Assembly (NCBI GenBank): GCA_022616275.1
Contig: JAKEFB010000110.1
Location: 1 to 64,000, forward strand
DNA length: 64,000 bases
Reading direction: 5' to 3'
From: Chloroflexota bacterium
GTDB taxonomy: Bacteria; Chloroflexota; Anaerolineae; Promineifilales; Promineifilaceae
The notes below the pieces were generated by a model. That model searched no databases, was not told where the DNA came from, and was given only the letters and a program-made list of their open reading frames with translations. This document shows positions 55,443 through 62,661 of the stretch, piece after piece. The translations under genes and the position numbers were made by a program. Every line of letters starts with the position of its first letter. Position 1 is the first letter of the stretch.

Positions 55443-56774
55443 TCATTTCTTCCCTGCCGGTAGCGCCGCAATGACCTGCCACAGCCGGCCGCGCCTCAAC
55501 TGTTGGGCCGGCCAGTAGACGTCTCGACCAGGAGAACGGTTATAGCTCCTGACGGCCAGCACCGCGTTGGCATAAAAGCGCTGTTGGCTCTCTCTCGTCT
55601 CCCGGCCGTTCCCCGTCGTCCCTTGGGTCAACAGGTCTGCCAGTTGGCGATTGAGGCGCTTTTGTGCCCCTTTCGGCTGCTGGTCGTGTACGCCGCTATA
55701 ACTGTTAGGCAGTTGCCAGGCCAGGTAGTTCTTCTCCTGGCGTCTCTGCCGGCGCCGGTAATCCTGGATGGTGAACAGCGCCCGGCCATGCTGCCAGCCG
55801 CGCGCCTGGCTCTCTTCAGGGGTAGCCACCTCGCCCACGGCATAATTAAACTGGACCTTAACGGCGGCCCGCCGCTCGTAAGCCTGCTGGCTACGCCGGC
55901 TGACCCCGCTCACCCGCTGCAACGTCGCCCGCGCCACAGGCATCGCCCTCCCCCGCCCGTTGCCCCCTGCTCTCCTGCCCCGCTGCTCCCTCCCCCGGCC
56001 GCTGTGGAAGGTAGCGTAAAAATGGGCGCGCACCTGGCCAATGGTGCCCACCAGGGCGGCGACCGGCACAGCCACCGGCCGGAGCGACAATCTGGTGACG
56101 CCCAGCGCGGCCGCCACGCGGGCGGTGGATTTCAGCCACAGGCGCTCCTTATCTGGCTGCCAAAAAATGCCCTCCCCCTGCCGGATCAGGTTACGCAACT
56201 GCCGCCAACCGCACAGGCGCAGGGGGGCCTGGGGGTCGCACAATTTTTCCCGAATTGCAGCTATATGAAGCCAGCCCTGCCCATCCCTATCCAGGTGCCG
56301 CAACAGCAACCAGAGCCGACCGGCGGCCGCCTGTTTCCGGCGCAGCATGGCCAGGGTTAGGTCAGGGTAGAGCCGGATAGATGTAGTTGTGTAGTTATGT
56401 AGTTGTGTAGTTGTGTCAAGCGTCGAAAGTTCAGGTTCAAAGGATTCTCCCTGTCCCCACGGCTCCTTGGCTCCTTGTCTCCCCCTCTCCCCCTCTGCTC
56501 CTGCTTGAGGACGGCGCGGGCGGGCGGCGCGCATGGCGGCCGTGAGGGAAGCGCTGCCCCAGCCCAGGTGATCGGGGAGGGTTGACCAGGGGTCCGCCAC
56601 GGCCGGTTGCTCCGTTGCCGTCGCCGGAGAGGTCATCCGGCCGCCGGACGGGGTGGGCTGCGGTGGTTTATCCTGATCGGCCGCCGGTCGGGAACGACGG
56701 TCAACCCGCAATTGGTCCAGTCGCCGCTGCGCCGCTAACAGCGCCGGCGACGGACTGGCTTCTTGGCCATCCAT
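55443..56774 (-). CDS. Unrecognised basic, wHTH-like protein (possible replication/element protein)
   Basis: 443 aa, not assigned to a family. Residues about 1-130 are low-complexity; the middle (LWLLLRHLDRDGQGWLHIAA, GWRQLRNLIRQGEGIFW) looks like a winged helix, and a second HTH-like part follows (RATLQRVSGVSRRSQQAYER). The C-terminus is strongly basic. Residues about 120-134 (LDTTTQLHNYTTTS) and the stretch before them are encoded by octamer repeats. Its 5' side faces structured non-coding DNA, an arrangement like initiator plus origin in plasmids or integrative elements; that is an inference. A phage-type antirepressor lies 6 kb away. Confidence 0.55.
   Translation of the reverse strand: MDGQEASPSPALLAAQRRLDQLRVDRRSRPAADQDKPPQPTPSGGRMTSPATATEQPAVADPWSTLPDHLGWGSASLTAAMRAARPRRPQAGAEGERGRQGAKEPWGQGESFEPELSTLDTTTQLHNYTTTSIRLYPDLTLAMLRRKQAAAGRLWLLLRHLDRDGQGWLHIAAIREKLCDPQAPLRLCGWRQLRNLIRQGEGIFWQPDKERLWLKSTARVAAALGVTRLSLRPVAVPVAALVGTIGQVRAHFYATFHSGRGREQRGRRAGGNGRGRAMPVARATLQRVSGVSRRSQQAYERRAAVKVQFNYAVGEVATPEESQARGWQHGRALFTIQDYRRRQRRQEKNYLAWQLPNSYSGVHDQQPKGAQKRLNRQLADLLTQGTTGNGRETRESQQRFYANAVLAVRSYNRSPGRDVYWPAQQLRRGRLWQVIAALPAGKK
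56371..56413. repeat. Octamer array inside the unrecognised ORF (1)
   Basis: Units near TGTAGTTG, TGTAGTTA, TGTAGTTG, TGTAGTTG occur head to tail. Minus-strand translation gives TTTQLHNYTTTS within the protein, so the array is in coding sequence. Confidence 0.8.
56460..56510. repeat. Octamer array inside the unrecognised ORF (2)
   Basis: GGCTCCTT, GGCTCCTT, GTCTCCCC, CTCTCCCC, CTCTGCTC. Encodes a Gly/Arg/Glu-rich stretch (EGERGRQGAKEPWG). It lies 45 bp from the other octamer array. Confidence 0.75.
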
Positions 56775-56783
56775 TTTTCGATG

Positions 56784-57108
56784 GCATAGCCGCCCTGGTC
56801 ACTCAGAACAGGTGATCCATTGACACCAGGATCGGGCTATGCTATCCTCCTGGTTGGTTGATGTGAAGCCACATGGGGACACAAAATCCCCCTCCCCACT
56901 CAAGGGGCTCTTTGACGGGCAACAGGTGGTGGCACACCAGATGCCGGCAGAGATGTGGCTTTGTCCAAACAAGACAAAGGCTAGGTGCGATCAGATAAAA
57001 GGCGCTTAGCCTTTTTGTCTTCCTGGTAGCTGAAACTACCAGCCCCTGGCCATTAACGGCGGCCATTCACAATGGTTCACCGCCAGACAGCTAATGGCCA
57101 GGAGTTGA
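56784..57108. ncRNA. Strongly structured non-coding region
   Basis: Several perfect helices are nested or in series: CATAGCC/GGCTATG (56784, 56835) enclosing CCTGGT/ACCAGG; AAGCCACAT/ATGTGGCTT (56866, 56953) enclosing GGGGA/TCCCC and CCCC/GGGG; CTTTGTC/GACAAAG (56959, 56973), which competes with GACAAAGGCTA/TAGCC (57007); CTGGTAG/CTACCAG (57023, 57036); CCTGGCCATTA/TAATGGCCAGG (57045, 57092) enclosing GGCGG/CCGCC and CCATT/AATGG. No open frame is credible. It could be RNA or a DNA-level origin/transfer site; strand is unknown. Confidence 0.5.
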
Positions 57109-57199
57109 CAGCCAGCCGAAAAGGGGCAGCACGCCAACGCCGCCGGCCGAAGAAACTGGCCCCGGCCGGGCTACAGCTTATAAAACCGTATCGTTATTT

Positions 57200-57377
57200 C
57201 GTATAGGGGGTTGCAAACAAAAACCCATTGCTATCTCCTTGAAATGAGGGCAATGGGTGGGAAGGGCTTGACGCCAGGGACAGTTTGGTATAAGCTATCC
57301 ACAGGGACTAACGTCCCTACCCATTGCCCGGCCCCGGTGACTGTTTTCCGGCCAGAATGTAGTCACGGGGCCTTTTT
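57200..57377 (+). ncRNA. Candidate small RNA with competing helices and terminator
   Basis: Segment B GGGCAATGGGT (57248-57258) can pair with A ACCCATTGC (57223-57231) or with C ACCCATTGCCC (57319-57329); these two helices exclude each other. Two copies of AGGGAC (57276, 57303) compete for GTCCCT (57313). A perfect intrinsic terminator follows. TTATAA and TATAGG lie just upstream as possible promoter elements. No gene lies downstream on this strand, so an independent RNA is more likely than a riboswitch. Confidence 0.5.
57330..57377 (+). terminator. Rho-independent terminator of the RNA candidate
   Basis: GGCCCCGGTGAC (57330-57341) pairs with GTCACGGGGCC (57362-57372) with one bulged G, followed by TTTTTCTTTG. 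The stem has 11 pairs. Confidence 0.8.
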
Positions 57378-57395
57378 CTTTGTTTTCGTATATTC

Positions 57396-57429
57396 AGGTG
57401 ACAGGCACTTTTAAAAGTGCCTGTCACCT
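57396..57429. repeat. Perfect 34-bp REP-like palindrome
   Basis: AGGTGACAGGCACTTTT followed directly by its reverse complement. It begins AGGTGAC and carries the CACTT core of the element at 1341-1373. It sits 9 bp beyond the ATPase stop. Confidence 0.78.
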
Positions 57430-57437
57430 CTAATAAG

Positions 57438-58922
57438 CTAGTGGACGCCGTTGCTCCAATGTGCCAGATCGGTGTCTACTTGCTTCAGGTCTAGCAATTT
57501 GACGCCTGCCACGTGCCAGTTCTTGCCCGGCGCTTCGGTGGTGGCAAGCTGCTCAGCCAGGTCGGCCGCTTCTTCGCTCCAACCACCCGAGGCAAAGCCA
57601 AGGTAAAGCACTGACCACTCCCCCTTCTTGGGCACAATGGCCGACGTCCTGGTTACCAGGTCACGCATAACGCCGGCGTCGGCGGCCGAGTCGCGCCACA
57701 AACAATTGCCCAGGACCAGGTTCTGGGTGGCCTCGTTAATGCCGACCACGTCAAACGCCTGGGTCCGTTTCCAGTCGCCGCCGACTTTCTCCACAGTTAC
57801 TGGTATTTTGCCGTAAGCGCTGGCCCGCAGCACCCACTCCGAACACAGCTCGCGCCAGGTGTTTTCTTCGATGAACGCCGGCATATTTTGTTCAATTGTC
57901 GTCAGGGTCTGTTGCTGGACACCCATAGCCAGTTGGGCCTGATGGGTGGCCAGGAAACGGTAATAAAAACGCAGATAGGGATCGGTGACGAAGTAGCGGC
58001 CGCGCCGCGAACTCTCGTTTTCAGTAATCGGCACCTGCCGCTCGACGAAGCCGGTATCGCGCAGCACGCTCAGGTACTTGGAGACGTGTCCCTGGGGGAG
58101 ACCCGTCCGGCTAGAAATAGCGTTTTGGGTGCGCGCCCCTTGAGTAATAGCCCGCATAATGCCCACGTAGTTATGCTGGTCATTAATAAAGTCTTGCAGC
58201 AATAGCCGGGGCTCTTCTTGCATCAGCGTGTTGGGGGTTAACAACTGCATGCGCACGTTTTCCATGACCGAGGCAGAACCATCTATACGCTCCCAGTAAG
58301 CGGGAATACCGCCAAAAATGGCGTAGATGGCCACCCGGTCCTGGATAGTGTAATGGGGGAAGAATCTGGCCGTAACGTCAAACGATAGCGGCAGAAGCTG
58401 CATTTGAGCGGTGGCCCGGCCGTAGAGGGGGGCCTGGTAGGAGAGGACCTGCTTTTGCATCAGGCCCATTTGCGAGCCGGAGAGGGCCAGGATCAGGTTA
58501 GACTTGCTCAGCCAGTGGTCCCAGGCCTTTTGCATGATGCCGACGATGGTCGGATCAACCTCCAGCAAATAGGTGAACTCGTCAATCATGAGGGCCAGGC
58601 GTTCGTGTTTGGCCAGGGCGCCCGCCTGCTGCAAAGCCTGCTCCCAGTTGGCATAAGTAAAGTCCAGGGGGGCTGGCGCCTCGGGGTTTTTGAAGTTATA
58701 AAGAGCCTGGGAGAAAGAGCGGAGCTGATCGAGCGCCGAAGTCGGCTCGGCGACCCAGTAAATGGCCCGGTCGGCGTGCCGTTCGATCCAGTGCGTCAGA
58801 AGGCGGGTCTTGCCTACTCTGCGCCGGCCGTATAGAATCAGTAAGGCTGCTTTGGAGGAACGCCATAATTTCTCCAGCAGCTTCAGTTCTGCCTCGCGGC
58901 CGTGGAATTCGGTCTTACTCAT
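57438..58922 (-). CDS. Archaeal-type ATPase with DUF234 domain
   Basis: 494 aa. P-loop LLILYGRRRVGKTRLLTHW near residue 30, Walker B-like LALMIDEFTYLLEVDP, sensor ILALSGSQMGLM, wHTH (AISSRTGLPQGHVSKYLSVL) and C-terminal DUF234 (VLRASAYGKIPVTVEKVGGD, with nuclease-like AFDVVGINE). The family is widespread in archaea and Chloroflexota, often singly; the role is unknown and perhaps defence- or element-linked. The ATG is preceded by two AT-rich palindromes, suggesting self-control. Confidence 0.9.
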   Translation of the reverse strand: MSKTEFHGREAELKLLEKLWRSSKAALLILYGRRRVGKTRLLTHWIERHADRAIYWVAEPTSALDQLRSFSQALYNFKNPEAPAPLDFTYANWEQALQQAGALAKHERLALMIDEFTYLLEVDPTIVGIMQKAWDHWLSKSNLILALSGSQMGLMQKQVLSYQAPLYGRATAQMQLLPLSFDVTARFFPHYTIQDRVAIYAIFGGIPAYWERIDGSASVMENVRMQLLTPNTLMQEEPRLLLQDFINDQHNYVGIMRAITQGARTQNAISSRTGLPQGHVSKYLSVLRDTGFVERQVPITENESSRRGRYFVTDPYLRFYYRFLATHQAQLAMGVQQQTLTTIEQNMPAFIEENTWRELCSEWVLRASAYGKIPVTVEKVGGDWKRTQAFDVVGINEATQNLVLGNCLWRDSAADAGVMRDLVTRTSAIVPKKGEWSVLYLGFASGGWSEEAADLAEQLATTEAPGKNWHVAGVKLLDLKQVDTDLAHWSNGVH

Positions 58923-58943
58923 AGTACCCTCAAATATACAATC

Positions 58944-58971
58944 AAAGTATAATACTTTAAAGTATGATACT
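58944..58971 (-). promoter_or_regulatory. Tandem AAAGTAT palindromes before the ATPase gene
   Basis: AAAGTAT-A-ATACTTT (58944-58958) and AGTAT-G-ATACT (58961-58971) are centred 15 bp apart, 22-49 bp before the start. Operator-like; the ATPase's own wHTH is the obvious candidate reader. Confidence 0.5.
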
Positions 58972-59049
58972 CAACAGGTATAGTAAACCTGTTTTTCCTT
59001 CTTGTCAAGACCCAATTCGATCATCTGTTCGGAAAGGGGAGATTGGAGA

Positions 59050-59883
59050 TTAAACGTGGGTGTGGAGGAGGCGGCCGGAACTGTGGCGGAGGGCCAGGGT
59101 CAGGCAAAAGAGGAAGGCCTGCAGCAAGACAATGGTGGCGCCGCTGGAGACGTCTACGTAAAAACTGAGATACATCCCGGCAAAGCCGGTCAGAGCCCCC
59201 AACCCTGTTGACAAGACGATCATCCGGTGAAAACTGTCAGTTAATAGCCGGGCGGTGATGGCCGGTACGACCAGGGCGGCGGCGATCATGGTCACCCCCA
59301 GGATTTGAATGGAGGCAATAATGGCCGCAGCCAGGGCCAGGGCAAACCAGGTCTCGACCCAGCCGGTAGAAATACCATAGACCTGAGCCACTTCGGCGTC
59401 AAAAGTGGTAAACAACAACTGTTTGTAGAGCACGAAAACAATCAGGGCCACCAGCGCCGTGACCCCGGCAATCACAGCCACGTCGGCCGCCGTCACCCCC
59501 AGGATGTTGCCGAACAAGGCCGCGTCGAACGATTGGGTGAAACGCCGGTAGCGGGAGATGAGGGCCACGCCCACGGCAAAGCTGGCCGTGGTGACGACGC
59601 CAATAGCCGCGTCGGCGTTAATCCGCGTCCGCCGGACGGTCTGGTTAATGAGCAGGGCAGCGATAAAGCCCCACAACCCGGCGCCCAGGTAAAAATTCCA
59701 CTGAATGACGAAGGCCAGCACCGCCCCACCAAAAACGGCGTGGGACAGGCCATGGCCGATGTAGCTCATGCCGCGCAGGACGATGTAAACGCCAATGAGC
59801 CCGCACAACCCACCGACCAAGACGGCCGCTATCGTGCCGTTGCGAAAGAACTCAAACTGAAAGGGGACCCATAGAAAGTCCAT
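59050..59883 (-). CDS. Zinc/manganese ABC transporter permease
   Basis: 277 aa from ATG 59883, with AGGAGG 6 bp upstream; the longer frame to 59982 overlaps the ATPase gene. ZnuB/MntB-type ABC-3 family: VGGLCGLIGVYIVLRGMSYI, LSHAVFGGAVLAFV, and about eight membrane helices. Overlaps the ATPase end by 32 bp. The C-terminal RLLHTHV is encoded next to two GGAGATT units. Confidence 0.9.
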   Translation of the reverse strand: MDFLWVPFQFEFFRNGTIAAVLVGGLCGLIGVYIVLRGMSYIGHGLSHAVFGGAVLAFVIQWNFYLGAGLWGFIAALLINQTVRRTRINADAAIGVVTTASFAVGVALISRYRRFTQSFDAALFGNILGVTAADVAVIAGVTALVALIVFVLYKQLLFTTFDAEVAQVYGISTGWVETWFALALAAAIIASIQILGVTMIAAALVVPAITARLLTDSFHRMIVLSTGLGALTGFAGMYLSFYVDVSSGATIVLLQAFLFCLTLALRHSSGRLLHTHV

Positions 59884-60709
59884 CCACGTCCTCCTGCGGC
59901 GCGCTGTGGTTCGGTAGCCCTCCCGGCACTGGTTCTGGTAGCAGCTCCCGGTAGCCGTGGCCATGTGGCTTTTGCTGAACAAAAATCAGGCCGTTTTGCC
60001 GGATCACCAGCATCTCGCCCCGGTACGTCTGGCTCAAGATCACTTCGGTGAAGACCCGCTCCGGCGATCCCTGGTCAATAATGGTCTGGTTCAGGCAGAC
60101 CACCCACGGAGCGTGGGCTGCGGCCATATTCAAATCGTGAGTGGTGATCAGAATGGTCATGCCATCCTGGTTGAGGTGGGCCAGTTGGTGGAAGATGTTT
60201 TCGGCGCTGCGCATGTCCACGCCGTTGGTTGGCTCGTCCAGCACCAGCACCTCCGGCCCGGCAATGAGAGCCCTGGCCAGGAAAACGCGCTGCTGCTGGC
60301 CGCCGGACAGGTCACGGATGTGGCGCTGGGCCAGGTCGGCAATTTCCAGTTGGGCCAGAATATCGCGGGCGCGCCGCCGCTCGGCCGCCCGCGGCCAGGG
60401 CCAGCGGCCGGATTGCCTGGCAATGCCCATCAAGACCACTTCTTCGGCCGTCACCGGGAAATTCCAGTCTACGGTCTCCAACTGGGGGACGTAAGCCAGG
60501 CGTAACGGCGGCGTCTCCCGCTGGAACACCTGGCCGCTCGTCGGCCGCAGCAGACGGAGAATCAATTTCAACAGCGTGGTCTTGCCGGCCCCGCTAGGGC
60601 CAACCAGGGCGGCAAACTGGCCGGGGTGCAGGTGGAGATTGATGCCGTCCAGGACCGGCCTGGCTCCATAACCAAAACGGATGTCGCGCAGTTCGATGAG
60701 TGGGTTCAT
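59852..60709 (-). CDS. Zinc/manganese ABC transporter ATP-binding protein
   Basis: 285 aa. Walker A GPSGAGKTT, Q-loop AYVPQLETVDWNFPVTAEEV (typical of Zn/Mn importers), signature LSGGQQQRVFLARAL, Walker B LVLDEPTNGVD, H-loop TTHDL. An extra C-terminal tail of about 45 residues follows (HGHGYRELLPEP). Middle gene of the importer operon. Confidence 0.92.
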   Translation of the reverse strand: MNPLIELRDIRFGYGARPVLDGINLHLHPGQFAALVGPSGAGKTTLLKLILRLLRPTSGQVFQRETPPLRLAYVPQLETVDWNFPVTAEEVVLMGIARQSGRWPWPRAAERRRARDILAQLEIADLAQRHIRDLSGGQQQRVFLARALIAGPEVLVLDEPTNGVDMRSAENIFHQLAHLNQDGMTILITTHDLNMAAAHAPWVVCLNQTIIDQGSPERVFTEVILSQTYRGEMLVIRQNGLIFVQQKPHGHGYRELLPEPVPGGLPNHSAPQEDVDGLSMGPLSV

Positions 60710-60726
60710 GTTCTCGATTCTCGAAT

Positions 60727-60792
60727 AACCTCCCCGAGGTTGGCGATTGCGCCGGGCGGCCCGGCGACCATCGCTTGAACCTCCGGGAGGTT
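60727..60792. repeat. AACCTCC-type palindromes between ATPase and binding protein
   Basis: AACCTCCCCGAGGTT (60727-60741) and AACCTCCGGGAGGTT (60778-60792, perfect) are each followed by GGC. The pair lies in the 91-bp gap inside the importer operon. Confidence 0.65.
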
Positions 60793-60800
60793 GGCATTGA

Positions 60801-61796
60801 TCACTGCGGTTGGTCTACGGCCGTGTCCGGGCCGGTGACGTTGCCGGTGTCTACGTTGTCCATCAACGCCGGATCGCCACCCAGGGCCTGGGCCATCATT
60901 TGCAGGTCGTAGACCATCAGGCCAAGGTAAGAATGTTCGGGATCACCAGGCTGGCCGGGTAAATCGTCGTCGCGCAAGGTATCTACGTAGGCGACGCCAG
61001 CCTCGCGCCCAATTTGTTCCAGCACCGGCGAAGGGAAGACCTCTGAGCCGAAGACGGCCGGGACCTTTTCCGCCCGCACCTGCTCAATGAGGGCGGCGAC
61101 CTCCCGGGCCGACGGTTCGGAAAAATCGGCCGGCTGGATAGCGCCGATGACGGTATAGCCGTAAGTAGGCGCGAAGTAGGCAAAGGAGTCGTGGTAGGTC
61201 AACAATTTGCGGTTTTCGGCCGGGATGCTGGCGGTGGTGGCCTGGATGGCCTCGTCCAGGGCAGTGATGCGCTGGCTAAAGGTGTCATAGTTGTCCCGGT
61301 AGTAAGCGGCGTTGTCCGGGTCGCGCTCGCTCAGCCTGTCGCGAATGATTTCGGCGTACCGGAGGGCGTGTCGCGGGTTGGTCCACAGGTGGGGATTGGG
61401 GCTGCCGGCCTCGCGGGGGAAGGAAAAGTCAAAGACGTACTCGTCCGGGGTAACGGTCATCTCGCCCAGAAGGACAATCTCGGCCCCGTCCTTCAGGTTG
61501 GCCCGGGCCAGCTCCAGCGTCGGCTCTTCCAGGTGCAAGCCGTTGATGAAGATCAAATCGGCCGCAACCAGCTTGCGGGCGTCGGACGGGGCCGGCTCGA
61601 AGGTGTGGGAGTTGACTCCTTCAGGCACGATGCCGCTTAGCGCAATCCTGTCGCCGCCAATGTTGTGAACGATGTTGGTGATCGGCGAGACGGTAGCGAC
61701 CACATTGAGGCGGCCGTCTTCCAGCGCTGCCTCCTGCCCGCCACAGGCCACCAACCACCAAACTATAATTCCTAACCAGAGATAACGACGTATCAT
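60801..61796 (-). CDS. Zinc/manganese-binding lipoprotein of the ABC importer
   Basis: 331 aa, TroA/ZnuA family. Lipobox VWWLVACGGQ. Metal ligands in family order: His in GVNSHTFEPAPSD, His in SPNPHLWTNPR, His in LTYHDSFAYFAP, Asp in AYVDTLRDDD. His3-Asp is the TroA/ZnuA pattern, not the His2-Glu-Asp of Mn-specific proteins, which favours zinc. The His-rich loop of many ZnuA proteins is absent. Lies 38 bp after the Fur-family gene. Confidence 0.9.
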   Translation of the reverse strand: MIRRYLWLGIIVWWLVACGGQEAALEDGRLNVVATVSPITNIVHNIGGDRIALSGIVPEGVNSHTFEPAPSDARKLVAADLIFINGLHLEEPTLELARANLKDGAEIVLLGEMTVTPDEYVFDFSFPREAGSPNPHLWTNPRHALRYAEIIRDRLSERDPDNAAYYRDNYDTFSQRITALDEAIQATTASIPAENRKLLTYHDSFAYFAPTYGYTVIGAIQPADFSEPSAREVAALIEQVRAEKVPAVFGSEVFPSPVLEQIGREAGVAYVDTLRDDDLPGQPGDPEHSYLGLMVYDLQMMAQALGGDPALMDNVDTGNVTGPDTAVDQPQ

Positions 61797-61834
61797 AACC
61801 TGACACCTTTTTCATCTACCCCCCTACCCCACTT

Positions 61835-62272
61835 TCATCTTCTAGCCACATGCCGGCAATCGGCGCACAGGCCGAAAAAGGTCACGTGGTTCATATCAAT
61901 GGCGAAATCATGTTGGGCTTCGATGGCGTGGTAAAGCGGGCGCAGCGTGGCGTGGGATAGCTCGATGGAAGCCTGGCAGGCGCGGCAGACCAGGTGGTGA
62001 TGCGGTTCCGGGCCGGCCAGTTCGTAGCCAAACCGGCCGCCGTCCACCTGGGTAATCGTTAGAATGCCCTGCTCGGTCAAGAAATGGAGCGTCCGGTAGA
62101 CGGTGGCCTGGCTCAGGGTCGGCGCGATGGTACGCACGTGCTCGTAGACCGCTTCGGGCGTCACGTGGCCCCCCTGGGCGCAGATGCTGTCCAGTATCAG
62201 TTGCCGCTGCGGCGTGACCCGGTAGCCGGCCTCGCGCAGCCGGCCGGCGATGGCAACCATGTTATGGCTCAT
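61835..62272 (-). CDS. Fur-family regulator (Zur-like)
   Basis: 145 aa from ATG 62272, with AAGGAAGG upstream; the extension to 62398 has no family similarity. Winged helix (RLREAGYRVTPQRQLILDSI, VTPEAVYEHVRTIAPTLSQA) and C-terminal metal domain with two CxxC pairs (HHHLVCRACQAS, FFGLCADCRHV), the structural zinc site. Being first in an operon with a zinc-type importer, Zur is more likely than Fur or Mur. Confidence 0.9.
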   Translation of the reverse strand: MSHNMVAIAGRLREAGYRVTPQRQLILDSICAQGGHVTPEAVYEHVRTIAPTLSQATVYRTLHFLTEQGILTITQVDGGRFGYELAGPEPHHHLVCRACQASIELSHATLRPLYHAIEAQHDFAIDMNHVTFFGLCADCRHVARR

Positions 62273-62287
62273 GGGAACCTTCCTTAC

Positions 62288-62301
62288 TGCAAATCTTTGC
62301 A
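62288..62301 (-). promoter_or_regulatory. TGCAAA-TC-TTTGCA palindrome before the Fur-family gene
   Basis: Perfect 6-bp arms, 16 bp upstream of the start. CAATTGTAA follows a few bases away. Placement suits autorepression, though it is not a clear match to known Zur boxes. Confidence 0.45.
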
Positions 62302-62560
62302 ATAGGGAACAATTGTAATAGATGTAGTGAGGTATGGCAAATGGGGAAAAAACGCCGCAGGTTGGGACACGAGGTGTGCGGGGTCTGATGCTTGCCAACT
62401 ATACGAAATATTCGGTGTGAATCCGGCCTGTCACCCGGCCGGTATGGAACAATACATGGCCATTGTAACCAATTAAACAGCGATTACGGCCGTTTCCCGG
62501 TATACTGCGGGCAGATAGTTAAGCAAGCTCCTCCTTTTCCTCCTCCTTCTCCTCTTCCGC

Positions 62561-62654
62561 AGCAACACCCCCGGCCCCCGGGGGTGTTGCTGTTTCAGGC
62601 AGCTTACCATTATCAGCAGACTGCATTGGAACGCGGGCATCTTGCCCGCGTTCC
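62561..62654. repeat. Two strong hairpins after the antirepressor gene
   Basis: AGCAACACCCCCGG/CCGGGGGTGTTGCT (62561-62591, CCC loop) and GGAACGCGGGCA/TGCCCGCGTTCC (62628-62654, TCT loop), both perfect. They lie 8-101 bp past the antirepressor stop. The remaining 62399-62560 of the gap holds only the promoter side of the Fur-family gene, with a CCGGCC-rich imperfect hairpin near 62430. Confidence 0.7.
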
Positions 62655-62661
62655 CAGGGTA

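Noticed and set aside
57211..57414. 67-codon plus-strand frame over the RNA candidate
   Set aside because: No ribosome-binding site, and the frame runs through the terminator hairpin and the REP palindrome.
62415..62452. Cobalamin-riboswitch-like string (GGTGTGAATCC followed by CCCGGCCGGT)
   Set aside because: The B12 box and the rest of the conserved core are missing, and no gene follows on that strand. It is probably chance in CCGG-rich sequence.
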